Under the pieces are notes generated by a model. It did no database searches. It worked only from the letters and a program-made list of their open reading frames with translations, and had not been told where the DNA came from. From Blastocladiella emersonii ATCC 22665 (Eukaryota > Blastocladiomycota > Blastocladiomycetes > Blastocladiales > Blastocladiaceae), in assembly GCA_025594325.1 (NCBI GenBank), contig JANHCV010000001.1, forward strand, positions 1,736,001 through 1,800,000: a stretch of 64,000 nt of DNA. Reading direction: 5' to 3'. A program made the position numbers and the translations under genes. This document shows, in pieces, positions 43,880 through 54,209 of the stretch (the first letter of the stretch is position 1; each line of letters starts with the position of its first letter).

Positions 43880-45088
43880 ATGGTTAACGCCGCAGTTTGC
43901 TTTGGCCTCAACTACGCCGGCACCGACAACCCGCTGTCGGGCTGCGACATCGACGCCAACACCATGACCAACGTGGCGTGCGGCATGGGCATCGACAACG
44001 TCCAGACCGTCACCGACACCGATGCGCCCGTCACCCGCGAGGACATCCTGCAGAGCCTCCGCGACATGGTGGCCCAGGCCGAGCCCGGAGACACGCTCAT
44101 GTTCTCGTTCTCGGGCCACGGCGGCCAGGTCGCCGACAGGAACGGCGACGAGGCCGACGGCCAGGACGAGGCCATCTACGCCGCCGACGGGCCCATCACC
44201 GACGACGAGATCCGCGCGATCATGGCCGACCTGCCCGAGGGCGCCAACATGACCATGGTGTACGACTCGTGCCAGTCGGGCACGATCGTCGACCTCGACT
44301 TCAGCGACGCCGACATTGCCGGCAACCTCGTGGTCCTGTCGTCGTGCTCGTCGACCGAGCTGTCGGGCGCCACCGCCAACGGCTCGCTCTTCACCAACGC
44401 CATTGCCGAGGTGCTCGCCAACAACCCGGGCATCACCTGGGCCGAGGCCGCCAACCTCATCGACCAGGCCGACGGCAGCGACACGCAGTTCGCCAACGTG
44501 GCGGCCAACCGCACCGAGCTGCTGTACGAGCCGGCCTTCGCGCCTGCCGAGGACGCGGCCCGCGACGCGTCGGCCGAGGTCGGCGACATTGGCTCGGCCG
44601 TGGCGGTCGAGATCATTGACGGCAACGAGGTGCACATCGAGCGGTTCCAGGGCGGCGCCGAGATCCGCTCGGTCGACACGGACGGCGACGGCACCGCCAA
44701 CGTGATCGCGTACACGTCGGCCGACGGGTCGGTGCAGCTCGAGGGCGACGTGACCGGCGACGGGTCGCAGGACGCGGCTGCGCGGTTCGACGCCGACGGC
44801 AACCTGACCATGGCGGCCTACGACGCGGACGGCGACGGCTACTACGAGACGCAGCTGCACGCCAACGACGACGGCTCGGTCACGGTCGGCGTCTACGACC
44901 GCAACGGCAACCTCACGCAGAACCTCGACCAGGACGGCGACGGTCTCGTCGACGCCAACACGGATGTGAACGGCGATGGCTCGGCCGACCTCCCGGCTGG
45001 CTTTGACCTCACGGGCCTCGCCCTCGACGGCATCCACGCGACGGGCGCCGAGCTCGGCGGCATGGACCACGGCGACATGTGCTGCTAA
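43880..45088 (+). CDS. Compact metacaspase-like protease with Asp-rich C-terminal repeats
   Basis: Intronless, 402 residues. The caspase-like p20 fold is clear: AVCFGLNYAGTDNPLSGCDI at the start, catalytic His80 in FSFSGHGGQ and Cys131 in VYDSCQSGT. Metacaspases are Arg/Lys-specific cysteine peptidases in cell death, stress and protein quality control. Unlike common fungal type I enzymes there is no Pro/Gln-rich prodomain. After about residue 225 comes a tail with repeated DxDGDG-type loops (VDTDGDGTANVIAY, DADGDGYYETQL, DQDGDGLVDANTDVNGDGSA), resembling EF-hand or dockerin calcium loops. The protein ends MDHGDMCC. A degraded copy of the tail lies at 42000-42475. No signal peptide is seen, so the calcium-loop tail would act in the cytosol. 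Confidence 0.88.
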   Translation: MVNAAVCFGLNYAGTDNPLSGCDIDANTMTNVACGMGIDNVQTVTDTDAPVTREDILQSLRDMVAQAEPGDTLMFSFSGHGGQVADRNGDEADGQDEAIYAADGPITDDEIRAIMADLPEGANMTMVYDSCQSGTIVDLDFSDADIAGNLVVLSSCSSTELSGATANGSLFTNAIAEVLANNPGITWAEAANLIDQADGSDTQFANVAANRTELLYEPAFAPAEDAARDASAEVGDIGSAVAVEIIDGNEVHIERFQGGAEIRSVDTDGDGTANVIAYTSADGSVQLEGDVTGDGSQDAAARFDADGNLTMAAYDADGDGYYETQLHANDDGSVTVGVYDRNGNLTQNLDQDGDGLVDANTDVNGDGSADLPAGFDLTGLALDGIHATGAELGGMDHGDMCC

Positions 45089-45434
45089 GCGATTGTCGCG
45101 TTTACACTGTATATACATCGTTTGCACATCTCCCATTGGCTCTCTCGTCGTGCGAGTTGATCTGGTCCGCGCTTTTGAGCTCGTCCAACAACTTTCGGAC
45201 AACTCGGCATTTGGTGCTGGCGAACCGCCTCCAGATCGGAGAGTCCACGGCCTTTGTTCGCCTACAGAGCTGCCAGCTTGACACGTTGGTGCGGACGAGC
45301 AAGGGAGGAACACGCGCGCGCAGCGGGGGTGGCTCAACTCTGACCAAAGACGCGTTGCGGACGCGACAGCACATCAATCAACCATGCAAGGAAAACAAGA
45401 GAAAACGAGGTATATGTAGAAGAACAAAAGAAAA
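45089..45434. other. Convergent intergenic gap
   Basis: 3' ends of the metacaspase gene and of the unknown gene at 45435. An A-rich stretch near 45388-45436 is notable. No gene seen. Confidence 0.45.
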
Positions 45435-46757
45435 CTAGAAGCCAATACGGCTGAACGCAAACAGGTAGTAGAGCACCTCGGACGCGTCGCGGTCGACGGC
45501 CGGCTGGCGCTCCCACGCCTTGTAGTCGCACCCTTCGTACACGTCAACGCCCGTGAGGTGCAGCACCGCCAGCGACGCGAGATTGCGCGCCGCAATGCCG
45601 GCCTCGTAGTTGCCGAACTGCACGTGCGCGTCGTGCACGCGGCCCATGTACCGCATGTACGCCCAAAAGTCGGCCGCCTGCTGCTCCGTGCGGAACGCGG
45701 TCTCGGCGACACTGCTCCCGCCGCTGCCCTGCTGCTGCGGCTCCGACCGACGACGGTGGCACCGCAGCATCGGCGTAATCTTGGCGTCCAGCGCCTCCAT
45801 GGCCGATCGCAGGAGCGGGGAGCGGAGGAGCATGTCGCGGGGGACCTCGCGCGGGAGCAGCTTGTCGTTGGCCGGGTCGAAGCGCGGCGCAATGTGCTGG
45901 TACACCTCGCGATGCTCGCGGAGCACGGCGGCAATCTGCTGGATGGCCGCGGGCGAGAGCGCCTGCTTGGCACGGAACTCGGCGAGCTGCGGGCCGAGAA
46001 AGTCGAGGAGGACCGCGGGCATGATCTCCTCGACGCGGCCGAGCGCCTGGTGCTCCCAGATGCTCTGGTCCGGGTACTGGTCCGACGCGCCGCCAAAGAA
46101 GCGGGCCGAACCGAGCTTGTACTCGTCGAACAGCCGGTCAATCTCGGCGGGGCGCTCGCCGCACACGCCGGGGCACGCGAGCGGGTCGCCGTTGCGCGCC
46201 ATGGACTCGAGCGTCGCCGCGAGACCCGTCAGCGGGGCAGCCTGCCGCTGCTGGCTGCAGCGGCGACTGCTCAGCAGCTGCCCGAGTCGCGAGGCGGCGC
46301 GGTTGCCGGCGGTCGCCGTCCCAACCGCGGCGCGGCGAACGGCGTACGAGGCCGACTGGGCCGCGTGGCGAACCGCGGCCGCGGCGGCCGTCGCATGCGC
46401 GTGCACACGACGCACACCGGCCGCGTTGCTGATGTTGAACTTGGACCCCGTCGGCGAGTCGCACTGGATGCGCTCGGCCGAGTGGGTCGGGGTGGTGGCC
46501 AGGACGCCCGAGTCGGCGAGGTTGCCGACGTGGTAGGCGAGCGGCTGAATTTGCTGCTCCTGGGTCTTGGCGGCCATCGTGGGACGGCTGGCCGAGGCGA
46601 GGAACGTGTTGGGCGCAACTGCAACCGAGGCGGCGGCGAGGTTCTTGGACGGAACCGGGGCCGCCATGGGAGCAGTGCGGGTCGACGAGGTCGAGAAGAC
46701 GGGCGCGCGAGCACGGATGCCAGTCGGGAGCGACATGATGCTGAGGATGGGCGACAT
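45435..46757 (-). CDS. Unknown 440-residue protein
   Basis: A single-exon frame. The first ~170 residues are Ala/Ser/Arg-rich and disordered. From about 200 an ordered helical part follows: ACPGVCGERPAEIDRLFDEY, RFFGGASDQYPDQSIWEHQA, VEEIMPAVLLDFLGPQLAEF, FDPANDKLLPREVPRDMLLR and FWAYMRYMGRVHDAHVQFGN, ending EVLYYLFAFSRIGF. The composition looks like a soluble globular domain of about 240 residues. I recognise no family, no membrane segment, and no signal peptide. A second start (MSLPTGIRAR) lies 7 codons inside. GC3 use is like its neighbours, so it appears native. Confidence 0.65.
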   Translation of the reverse strand: MSPILSIMSLPTGIRARAPVFSTSSTRTAPMAAPVPSKNLAAASVAVAPNTFLASASRPTMAAKTQEQQIQPLAYHVGNLADSGVLATTPTHSAERIQCDSPTGSKFNISNAAGVRRVHAHATAAAAAVRHAAQSASYAVRRAAVGTATAGNRAASRLGQLLSSRRCSQQRQAAPLTGLAATLESMARNGDPLACPGVCGERPAEIDRLFDEYKLGSARFFGGASDQYPDQSIWEHQALGRVEEIMPAVLLDFLGPQLAEFRAKQALSPAAIQQIAAVLREHREVYQHIAPRFDPANDKLLPREVPRDMLLRSPLLRSAMEALDAKITPMLRCHRRRSEPQQQGSGGSSVAETAFRTEQQAADFWAYMRYMGRVHDAHVQFGNYEAGIAARNLASLAVLHLTGVDVYEGCDYKAWERQPAVDRDASEVLYYLFAFSRIGF

Positions 46758-47673
46758 GATGATGAAGTTCCGTGTGGCAATGTGGTGCGCGGGCGCGAGT
46801 GTTCTTGTCGTCGTCGATGGTCTTGTACGGGAGTGTACAAGGGCGTACTCGAGAAGTTGTGCTTGAGGGGCAAACTTGAGAGTACAGGGGAGGGCACCTA
46901 ACGATACCGGGTTGGGGAGCGAGGAGGGAGGAGTGGGGGATGGGCCTTGCTTTTGTATTCGAGCGGCTGCTCAGCGAGCTTCCAGTCGACTGCCTATATG
47001 CACTTTGGCTTGCGTTCATATCTGCCCATTTGCTCACGTTTTTCTGCGTTTGATACTTTGACTATGGTCGATACAGATTCAGTTATTGCAGTAGCCGGCT
47101 TTGGTATGTGCCCTCAGTCGAACCAGCTGCACACAGGCGAGAAGGCCTGTCGCTGCGACTTCGCGCTGGGCGGACCGCGGGCGAATCAGTGGACCGCCGC
47201 TCATTCGCGTGGATTATGTGTGAGGAACCGGAATCGGAGACCTCGAGAGAAACGAGGATGGCTCCGTCGACAGTAGACGAGCGAGCGGGGAGGCGTGTCG
47301 ACAACGCGTTTGTGAGACGCGCTGCGATCACGCGGTGGTTGCGAGACACTTTTTTATCGTCCCACCTCCGGCAGCCGCTCCCCGGCGACCCACCCCGCTG
47401 CCGACGCTTGACCTACTCCGGGCCTCCACTTAATGCAATGAACGATTTGATGGATTGTATGGACTTTCTGTGGTTCGGCGCACTGATGGGAAGCCACAGG
47501 TTGACTTCCACCTCGGCGACAATGCAAAGACGGCAGCTTGGGTGGGCCCCGACGAATGACCCTTGACGCGGGTGCGAGCAGCGAAGCGGCGGCTGAACTG
47601 GTGCGCCGAGCTCGAAGCATATGCGGGTCGCCCCGAGTAAAGTCATCAAGCCTCTCGAAGACTGCTCACCAGC
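46758..47673. other. Intergenic upstream of tRNA-Gly copy 3
   Basis: About 900 bp. It holds the promoter of the 440-residue protein gene and no supported coding sequence. Confidence 0.45.
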
Positions 47674-47744
47674 GCATGCATGGTTTAATGGTAAAATTCT
47701 ACCCTCCCAAGGTAGAGCTCCGGGTTCGATTCCCGGTGCATGCA
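47674..47744 (+). tRNA. tRNA-Gly (anticodon CCC), copy 3
   Basis: 71 nt and identical over the whole mature length to copy 1, including the GCATGCA/TGCATGC acceptor stem and CTCCCAA anticodon loop. Discriminator A. TTTT terminator at 47745-47748 directly follows. No intron. Confidence 0.94.
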
Positions 47745-48127
47745 TTTTGCCGCCCGCGAACGGTGCGCTCCTTTTGCTCCAGGTCGTCAACTGTTGGCCA
47801 AGGCGATGATCGCGACCATGGGCACGGCCACCTTAGCCATGGCTGCGACCACATCCACCGACATTGAGGCTCAGGTCGCGTCGCCATGCGCCTTGACCAC
47901 GATCCGCCCACCTCGTGCGGTCCCTCTCTTATCTCTCAGCGAGGACAAGCCGGTCGATTTGGTTGAAGTGTGGTGAGCTGTATTTTTATGTACACGGGAA
48001 CGACCACCAGACGTCCTCAGTCTCCTCTGCGAGCTGCAGCATGTAGAAGACGTCGCGGCGGCCGAGTCCTTGTTCTCGTTCTTTTGGCAGTTTTTTTTTC
48101 CACCTTGATATCGTTGGGGTTCCCTCA
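47745..48127. other. Intergenic between tRNA-Gly and acyl-CoA synthetase 3' end
   Basis: 383 bp with a T9 run near 48091-48099. No gene seen. Confidence 0.5.
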
Positions 48128-50351
48128 TTACGCCATGGCGGCGTACATGGCGTCAATCTCGGCGCGGTACTTCTTGGCCGCGTCCTGGCGCTTGAGCTTG
48201 AAGGTGGGCGTGAGCAGGTTGTTCTCGACCGTGAACTGCTCCGTGTCGAGGCGGATCTCGCGCAGCTGCTCGAAGCCGAACAGGCCGCTGGCCTTGCCGA
48301 ACGCGACAATCACGGCCAGCAGCTTCTTGGCGACCTCGGGGTTGGCGCACAGGTCCGCGAACGACGCGTCCTCGGCCACCTCGACGCCGCACGTCGGCAC
48401 CCACCGCATGAAGGCGTGCTCGTCGGGCACAACGACGCCGACGAGCGACGCCTGGAGCGAGTCGCCGTACACGAAGGCCTGCGCGACCAGCTCGTGCTTC
48501 TGGTACACGTTCTCGATTTTCTACACGAGCGAGTGCAAAACAGATCGTGAGTACGTGTTGTGGAAACGATGTCACCACTACCACGAGAGATAGGTACCTC
48601 GGGAGCAATGTACTCGCCCTGCGCGAGCTTGAAGATGTTCTTGACGCGGTCAATGATGACGAGGCGGCCCATCTCGTCCCACATGCCGACGTCGCCGGTG
48701 CGGCACCAGCCGTCGGCCGTGAGGGTCTCGGCCGTCTTCTTGGGCTCCTTGTAGTAGCCCTGGAAGACCTGGTTGCCGCGGATGAGGATCTCGCCGCGCG
48801 GGCACGGCTCGTCCTTGGACGTGTAGTTCATGGACGGCACGTCGAGCAGCTTGACCTCGCCGCACGCCATGGGCACGCCGATGTGGCCCGAGCTGTAGTC
48901 GCCGGCGAAGGTGATGGAGATGCCGGCGGCGGTCTCGGTCTGGCCGTAGCCCTCGAGGACGTCGCACGAGAAGCAGATCTTGAGGAAGTCCATGACGTCG
49001 GGCGAGATGGGCGCCGAGCCCGTGAACAGGAACCGGACGCGGCCGCCGAGCTTGGCGCGCACGTTGGCGAAGACGAGCTTGTCCCACAGGTAGTGCGTGA
49101 CCGTGTTGCGCTTGAGGGCCGCCTTCTTCTGCGCGTACGCCGTGTTGAACAGGTACTCGGCGACGCCGCCCTTCTGCTTGACGCCGGCCAGCACCTTGTC
49201 GTAGATGCGGTTGAACAGGCGCGGCACCGAGATGAAGCACGTCGGGCGCAGCACGCACACGTCGTCGAGCAGCTTGAGGGTGTCGCCCTGGTAGAAGCCG
49301 ATGCGGGCGCCGTGCAGCACAATGAACTGCTGGATGGCGCGCTCGAAGACGTGGGCGAGCGGCAGGTACGAGATGTGCACGTCGTCCTTGGTCATGGTCG
49401 GGAACCGCTTGTGCTTGGCCGAGATCGGGATCGCGTACGACACGGACAGCATGTTGCGGTGGGTGAGCACGACGCCCTTGGGCACGCCCGTGGTGCCGGA
49501 CGTGTAGCAGATGGTGGCAATGGCCTCGGGGCCGGGCAGAACGGCGTCGACGGGCTTGTCGATGCCCGACTGCTCGACGTCGGCCATGCCGAGGATCGTG
49601 ATGCCGGCGGCCTTGGCCTCGTGCACGAAGGTGGTCGGGAAAGCGTTCATGACGATGACGGTCTCGAGCAGCGGCAGCTCGGGCTTGTTCTTGAGCAGGA
49701 CCTGGGCCTTGTCGTAGGTGGCGATGCAGACCTTCATCTCGGTCTGGTTCAGGATGTGCTGGATGGCGTCGTTGCCGAGCGTGTCGTAGAGCGGCACCGT
49801 GGTGAGCGAGTACATGTAGGCGGCCTGCTCGCCGAGCACCCACTCGGCGCGGTTGATGGAGAAGAGACCCAGCATGTCTTTGGGCTGCATGCCGAGGTTG
49901 ATGAGGCCGGCACCGAGGTTCTTGATGCGCGTGTAGGCGTCGTTGTACGAGATCCACGTGTAGTCGCCGGCGACGCCGTCGACCATGGTGCGGGTGCCGA
50001 GGTACGGCAGGTTGCCCGAGATCTTGCAGCCGGTGAGGAAGTTCTCTGGAGGGGGGCGCAGCCGAGGCGAGCGAGTGGTCAGCGCGAGGGCTCCCTACGA
50101 CGGTTCGAGAGCGAGCAAGACGAACCGTGGAGCGAGTGGATGCCGGGGGGAAGGTTGACGAGGTCGCCGTTGCCGAGGTACGCGGCGCGACGGGGCTACG
50201 CAGACGACGGCAAGAGGGTGAGCATGACGAGCGCCGTTGCCGCGAGATGCACGGGCGCAGGCCGTACCTTGCCCTCGCCCTCGACCTCGGGGGCGTTGGG
50301 CGACTCGACCGTAAACATGGTCTTGTTCCAACGGGTGCTGCGCGGAGCCAT
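48128..50351 (-). CDS. Long-chain acyl-CoA synthetase (ACSL/Faa type)
   Basis: Activates long-chain fatty acids to acyl-CoA with ATP, feeding beta-oxidation and lipid synthesis. Exons 50351..50268, 50195..50126, 50045..48598 and 48520..48128 give 664 residues, the normal length. Introns start GTACGG, GTTCGT and GTACCT. Landmarks: the P-loop ICYTSGTTGVPKGVVLTH near residue 230; HISYLPLAHVFERAIQQFIV; FTGSAPISPDVMDFLKICFS; the FACS motif region TADGWCRTGDVGMWDEMGRL, then IIDRVKNIFKLAQGEYIAPE and, across the last intron, KIENVYQKHELVAQAFVYGD. There is no membrane anchor or clear peroxisomal signal (ends YAAMA). A TATAAG element lies about 100 bp upstream. Confidence 0.96.
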
Positions 50352-51689
50352 GTTGGAGGGGGAACTGTTGACGGAAGTGCTACGTTGCAGAGAAGGTGGG
50401 GTTTCGTGACTGACGAGAGGAGAGAAGAGGGCGGACGGGGGCGGCGCTGGTCTTATAGCGTCTAGAAGCAGTCGGCGCCCACTCGCCCATGCGCGTGACG
50501 GCCTTAGAGGTCGGCGGCGACGTGCAGGGCAGGGTGAGGGTGGCTAGCCCCATATAGCGCTCCAAGTGGCTGAGACGGCAGGGCTAGTGTGGCGACGGGT
50601 CCTCCTGGCCCCAGGCCGCGGGCGGCTGCATGCACGGAAAATTAATGCGATTCCACTCAATGACCTCGATGTCTCCCCCCGCACCGCTTCTTTGCTCCTT
50701 CTCGACGTGATGTCTCCCACGTCAAAGCGAGCCTTGGGGTCGCGATCGTTGTCGAGGTGGTGGGGCACTCGCGGCTCCGACGCGTCACACTCGCTAAGAA
50801 TACACGATGGCCACGGTGACTGCGACGCGATCATCATCTCGCTGGCCATGGTCCTCGTGGTCGTAGCCGCGGCGAGCAGCAGGGTCGTGTCTTGATCCGC
50901 TGCAGCTCGCGCAAGCACCATCTTGACCCCGGGAGAATGACGATGGCCAATCATCGAGGGTCAAGGGTCGAGGGTCTAGGGCGAGTGGGGCCAGCGGCAC
51001 GGATCACCTTTCACGCGGAGTTGGCGACGGGCGGGGAAGGTCGGCAGTCGCCGAGGTGGGTCCGCGTGGGCCACCTCAAACCCGGGCGATCAGCATCGCC
51101 ATCACGGCCGCCACCACGACGACGCCCACCGCCGTCGCTGCGTTTGCAACCGTTCCGACCTGTGTTGGACGTGGCCACGGCCATCCTTATCATGTTCGCC
51201 GCCGCCCGTATGACGACATTCGCCAGCGGCTTCATGGCTCACGCGTTGAGGCTCGTGAAAACGAAAGCGCGGCGTTGCCACGGTGCTGAGCCGCACGGGT
51301 CCATGCGCCACAAGCGAGCGCAGCAGCGCAAGCCAAGTTGAGAGGTTGGTGGCTCAGGTTCGATGCGTCTTCTCGAACCTTCTATATGATGCCACCGCCA
51401 TCATCCATCTCGACGCGATGCGCCACACGCCCCATTCATGACCCATCACGCGGTCGCGAGGCCCCAGACGCCCCGCTCTCGCGCGCATGACGGACTGCGC
51501 GGCAACGCGGGTTGGGTTTGGTCCGCGTGGCCCCGCTCTCACTCGCAACGTGCGCGGCAGGCTCGCTCTCCCACCCCTTGCCGCCGCCTTGACATGATGC
51601 TGAGCACGTAAGCGATCCGGATGTGCGCCGTTCCGATGACCAGCGGGCCGTCCTCTCGACCCTCGCGGCGGGTCGCGAGCAGAGGAGGG
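50352..51689. other. Gene-poor stretch between acyl-CoA synthetase and the transposon
   Basis: About 1.3 kb. Short frames occur, including one ending in a hydrophobic stretch (DAIIISLAMVLVVVAAASS, near 50,825-50,885), but none has a start, a family signal or splice support. It may contain decayed gene remnants like the neighbouring accessory region. Confidence 0.35.
50452..50457 (-). promoter_or_regulatory. TATA box of acyl-CoA synthetase gene
   Basis: TATAAG on the minus strand about 101 bp upstream of the start codon at 50351. Confidence 0.5.
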
Positions 51690-51776
51690 AGAGGGCGGCA
51701 TCGAAGTGGGAGACGGCAAGCCCTACTAGGCTCGTGACCGCGGGTCAACGTGGCGCGTGAAAGCGACGCGTCGGCG
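51690..51776 (+). repeat. Left terminal inverted repeat
   Basis: 87 bp, the exact reverse complement of 54210..54296. The match stops at both edges: outside it the flanks differ, and inside it GCTCACCG differs from the right-arm continuation. Confidence 0.95.
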
Positions 51777-51946
51777 CGCTCACCGCTCACCGCGAGCCGC
51801 CGCGACGCCCCACTCCCGCCGCTGCCGCCTGCACTCCCTTTTCCTCGCTGCCGAATCCATGACGAGGCGTGGTGGCGGCTGGTTCCGGCGTGGTGGTCAA
51901 GTAGCGGCGGCGATCCGCGTGTTGTGATGGAGTATCCTGTACATCA

Positions 51947-51952
51947 TATAAA
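51947..51952 (+). promoter_or_regulatory. TATA box inside the transposon
   Basis: TATAAA about 240 bp upstream of the first in-frame ATG (52189) of the transposase region; no other gene lies downstream on this strand within the element. Confidence 0.5.
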
Positions 51953-52188
51953 CCCCCCTGCTGCTTGCACTACGCCGTCCCGAGTCTTTCGAGCAACCAG
52001 ATCAGGTGCATCTTGAGGGAGTCTCGACGTGTGGCGACGAAAGAGCGTGAGCTGAAGCGGTGGGGTGGTGAAAGAGCCTGATAAAGGGCGAGCCCCCGCT
52101 GCGCGTCTCGCCGAGCAACGCCACGCTGCCCAAGGGCACGGCGGCCATCATCACCGCGATCACGGACGGGCCGAATGCGCTCGGCGTC

Positions 52189-52553
52189 ATGGACCCGACC
52201 ACTCCCTGCGCAACGGTCGACCTTTCCTGGGAGATCATGCGCTGCATGGTGCTGGCTGGGCCCAACCTCGCGTCGGCGAAGCTAGCGATGCTGCACAAGC
52301 TCGCTGAAGGTGGGCGCCCGAACCCGGACCCTGCACCCTGCGCGACAGTCCCCGCCGTAGTTCCTGTCCCCGCCAACGCGATCGACCCGGCCACCGAGTT
52401 CGGCAAGCGCACCTTCGAGTACGAGGCCGCCATCGAAGAAGCGCTTCGAGCCGGCGGGTACCTGCAGCAGCCGCTGACCGACTGCGCCATGGTCAAGAAG
52501 CGCGTGCTCGCTCAAGCGCTTGCCGCCCTCAAGGTGCCGGGCAATGGAAAAAA
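52189..52553 (+). CDS. Transposase upstream reading frame (N-terminal part)
   Basis: An open frame with protein-like sequence, MDPTTPCATVDLSWEIMRCM then VLAGPNLASAKLAMLHKLAE and a helical EFGKRTFEYEAAIEEALRAG segment, ending at a run of seven A residues (52548-52554). Downstream the same protein appears to continue one base later, in the frame of the main transposase. The frame is open upstream to 52072 but without an ATG. Removing one A would fuse the two frames. It is either an inactivating indel in the homopolymer, an assembly error, or a frameshift site. No DNA-binding domain is recognised. Confidence 0.5.
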
Positions 52554-54088
52554 ACAAGATGGAGAACGACCCCGCGACGCTCAAGACCCTGGTCTCCGTG
52601 CGCGAGTCCCTGATCGAGCTGCTCGCCGACGGCATCATGGACATAGTCGCGCGCAACGGAGCCGAGACCTGGAAGGGCGGCTACTGGGGGCACTCGAGCG
52701 GTCCCAACGCGCGCGACTTCATTCCGATCGTGGACTATTCCCACGCCCTCAAGCGCTCCGTGACGCAGGTGCACGAGTCCAAGTGCAGCGACAAGAAGAC
52801 GGCGAAGCGCGCGCAGGCGCCCGTGCCCGTGATCTCGGCCGAGGCGCGGCGTACGGCCGATCCGAGCGTGCTCGCACAGCTCGACGTCGAATCGAGTCCG
52901 CTCCGCCGTCTCGGGATCGCGAACCCGGGCGGGCCCTTCCACGTGCGCTGGGAGAAGCGCGACAAGCAGAACGAGCGGGAGGCGATGCGTATGCTCGATC
53001 CCGACGTCATCGCCGCGCTCCACGAGTACGCGGCCCTGGTCGGCCCCGCGGCAGTTGGCGAGTACGAGCGTGCGGCCACGGCGATCACGTCGCTGTACGA
53101 CGTCCACGACGATCCAGACCTCGCGCTCAAGCAGATGCGCGAGCTCCTCGTGCCCGTGCGCGAGTGGCTCTTCAAGTCGCTGGCCAAGCGCATGTTCTCC
53201 GTCGCGTACAAGAAACGGCGCAACGACCTGTCCAACGGGCTCAACTTCGAGACGGGCATCGCCCTGATGATGCTCGTCCTCGCCGTCGAGTTCCTCGTCA
53301 AGCTAGCCCACGACGAGGTCGACGAGAACAAGCCGCTCTGGGTCATCCTGCGCGCATTCAGTACCAACATCGTTGAGTGCTTTTTCTCGCTGATCAAGGC
53401 CATCGGCAACCGCGACGGCCGCGGGCTCAAGCTGAGCACGGCCACCGATATCGTGCGGATGATGGCCAAGTACGACGAGCTCGAGCGCCAGAACCTGCTG
53501 ACGATCGAGGAGCTCGGCTTCATGACGACCGGGCAGAGTCGCCGCGCGAGCTACACGAACCGGCACGAAGCCGAGCGCGCAAAAGCGCACGCGGCGTCCA
53601 TGGCGGTAGCGGCGGCGGCATCCTCGGCCGCGACTGGCCCTGCAGCACCCGGACCAGCGGTACGCGCGCGCGGTGGAGAAGACGGATCCGACGATGAGGA
53701 CGACGTGCACGAGCTGTGCGTCGCGGGATACGACGAGGACCGGCCGACATGGCGGGGCCCGGTCAAGACGAAGGACGGTGCGCCGATCCGGCCCAACTTC
53801 TTCGTGGCGGAGCGGTCCCTCAACGAGATCATCCGGCGCGCCACCATGGCGATGCGGCCCAACGGGCCCGGCGCCAAGAGCTCAACGGCGAAGCGCATGG
53901 CCAGCGTCGAGCCAATGGAGCTCGGTATCGACGCGGGGCGCCAGCGGGAGGAGCACGGCAATAAGCGCCAGCGCAAGAACAAGCCGAAGAGCGTCGGCCC
54001 ACAGGCCGAGCTCGACCTCGCCAAGGATGGGATCATCGTGTCGGCGCAGCTCCGATCCATTCACCACTACGAGCCGTACAAGGAGTAG
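52544..54088 (+). CDS. Putative transposase, main frame
   Basis: 514 residues from the ATG at 52544 (MEKNKMENDPATLK), which overlaps the end of the upstream frame. Features: IPIVDYSHALKRSVTQVHES, a Lys/Arg patch, a helical core, NGLNFETGIALMMLVLAVEF and LRAFSTNIVECFFSLIKAIG followed by NRDGRGLKLST. The last blocks faintly recall the C-terminal part of P-element/THAP9-like transposases (a D-x-H-x-LK segment and an ENFFS-type motif), but the match is weak and no full DDE triad could be assigned. The tail is basic (KRQRKNKPKSVG), a likely nuclear-localisation signal. GC content resembles the host. Confidence 0.6.
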   Translation: MEKNKMENDPATLKTLVSVRESLIELLADGIMDIVARNGAETWKGGYWGHSSGPNARDFIPIVDYSHALKRSVTQVHESKCSDKKTAKRAQAPVPVISAEARRTADPSVLAQLDVESSPLRRLGIANPGGPFHVRWEKRDKQNEREAMRMLDPDVIAALHEYAALVGPAAVGEYERAATAITSLYDVHDDPDLALKQMRELLVPVREWLFKSLAKRMFSVAYKKRRNDLSNGLNFETGIALMMLVLAVEFLVKLAHDEVDENKPLWVILRAFSTNIVECFFSLIKAIGNRDGRGLKLSTATDIVRMMAKYDELERQNLLTIEELGFMTTGQSRRASYTNRHEAERAKAHAASMAVAAAASSAATGPAAPGPAVRARGGEDGSDDEDDVHELCVAGYDEDRPTWRGPVKTKDGAPIRPNFFVAERSLNEIIRRATMAMRPNGPGAKSSTAKRMASVEPMELGIDAGRQREEHGNKRQRKNKPKSVGPQAELDLAKDGIIVSAQLRSIHHYEPYKE

Positions 54089-54209
54089 TGTATCATGTAT
54101 CGCAAGAGGTCGTGTATTATTCATAAAGTGAGAGTTTCATCGAGGCGACCGTGGTCCGCACATTGCCGGCTGCGAGGAGAGGAGTGGTGAAGTGGCCGCG
54201 CAGGCGGCG

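Noticed and set aside
50566-50895. Possible decayed kelch-like gene tail ending in a hydrophobic helix
   Set aside because: Only the hydrophobic stretch is suggestive. No aligned blocks, splice sites or start could be supported.
52548-52554. Programmed -1 frameshift at the A7 run
   Set aside because: The downstream frame needs +1, not -1, to be joined, so a classical slippery heptamer does not explain it. An indel is simpler.
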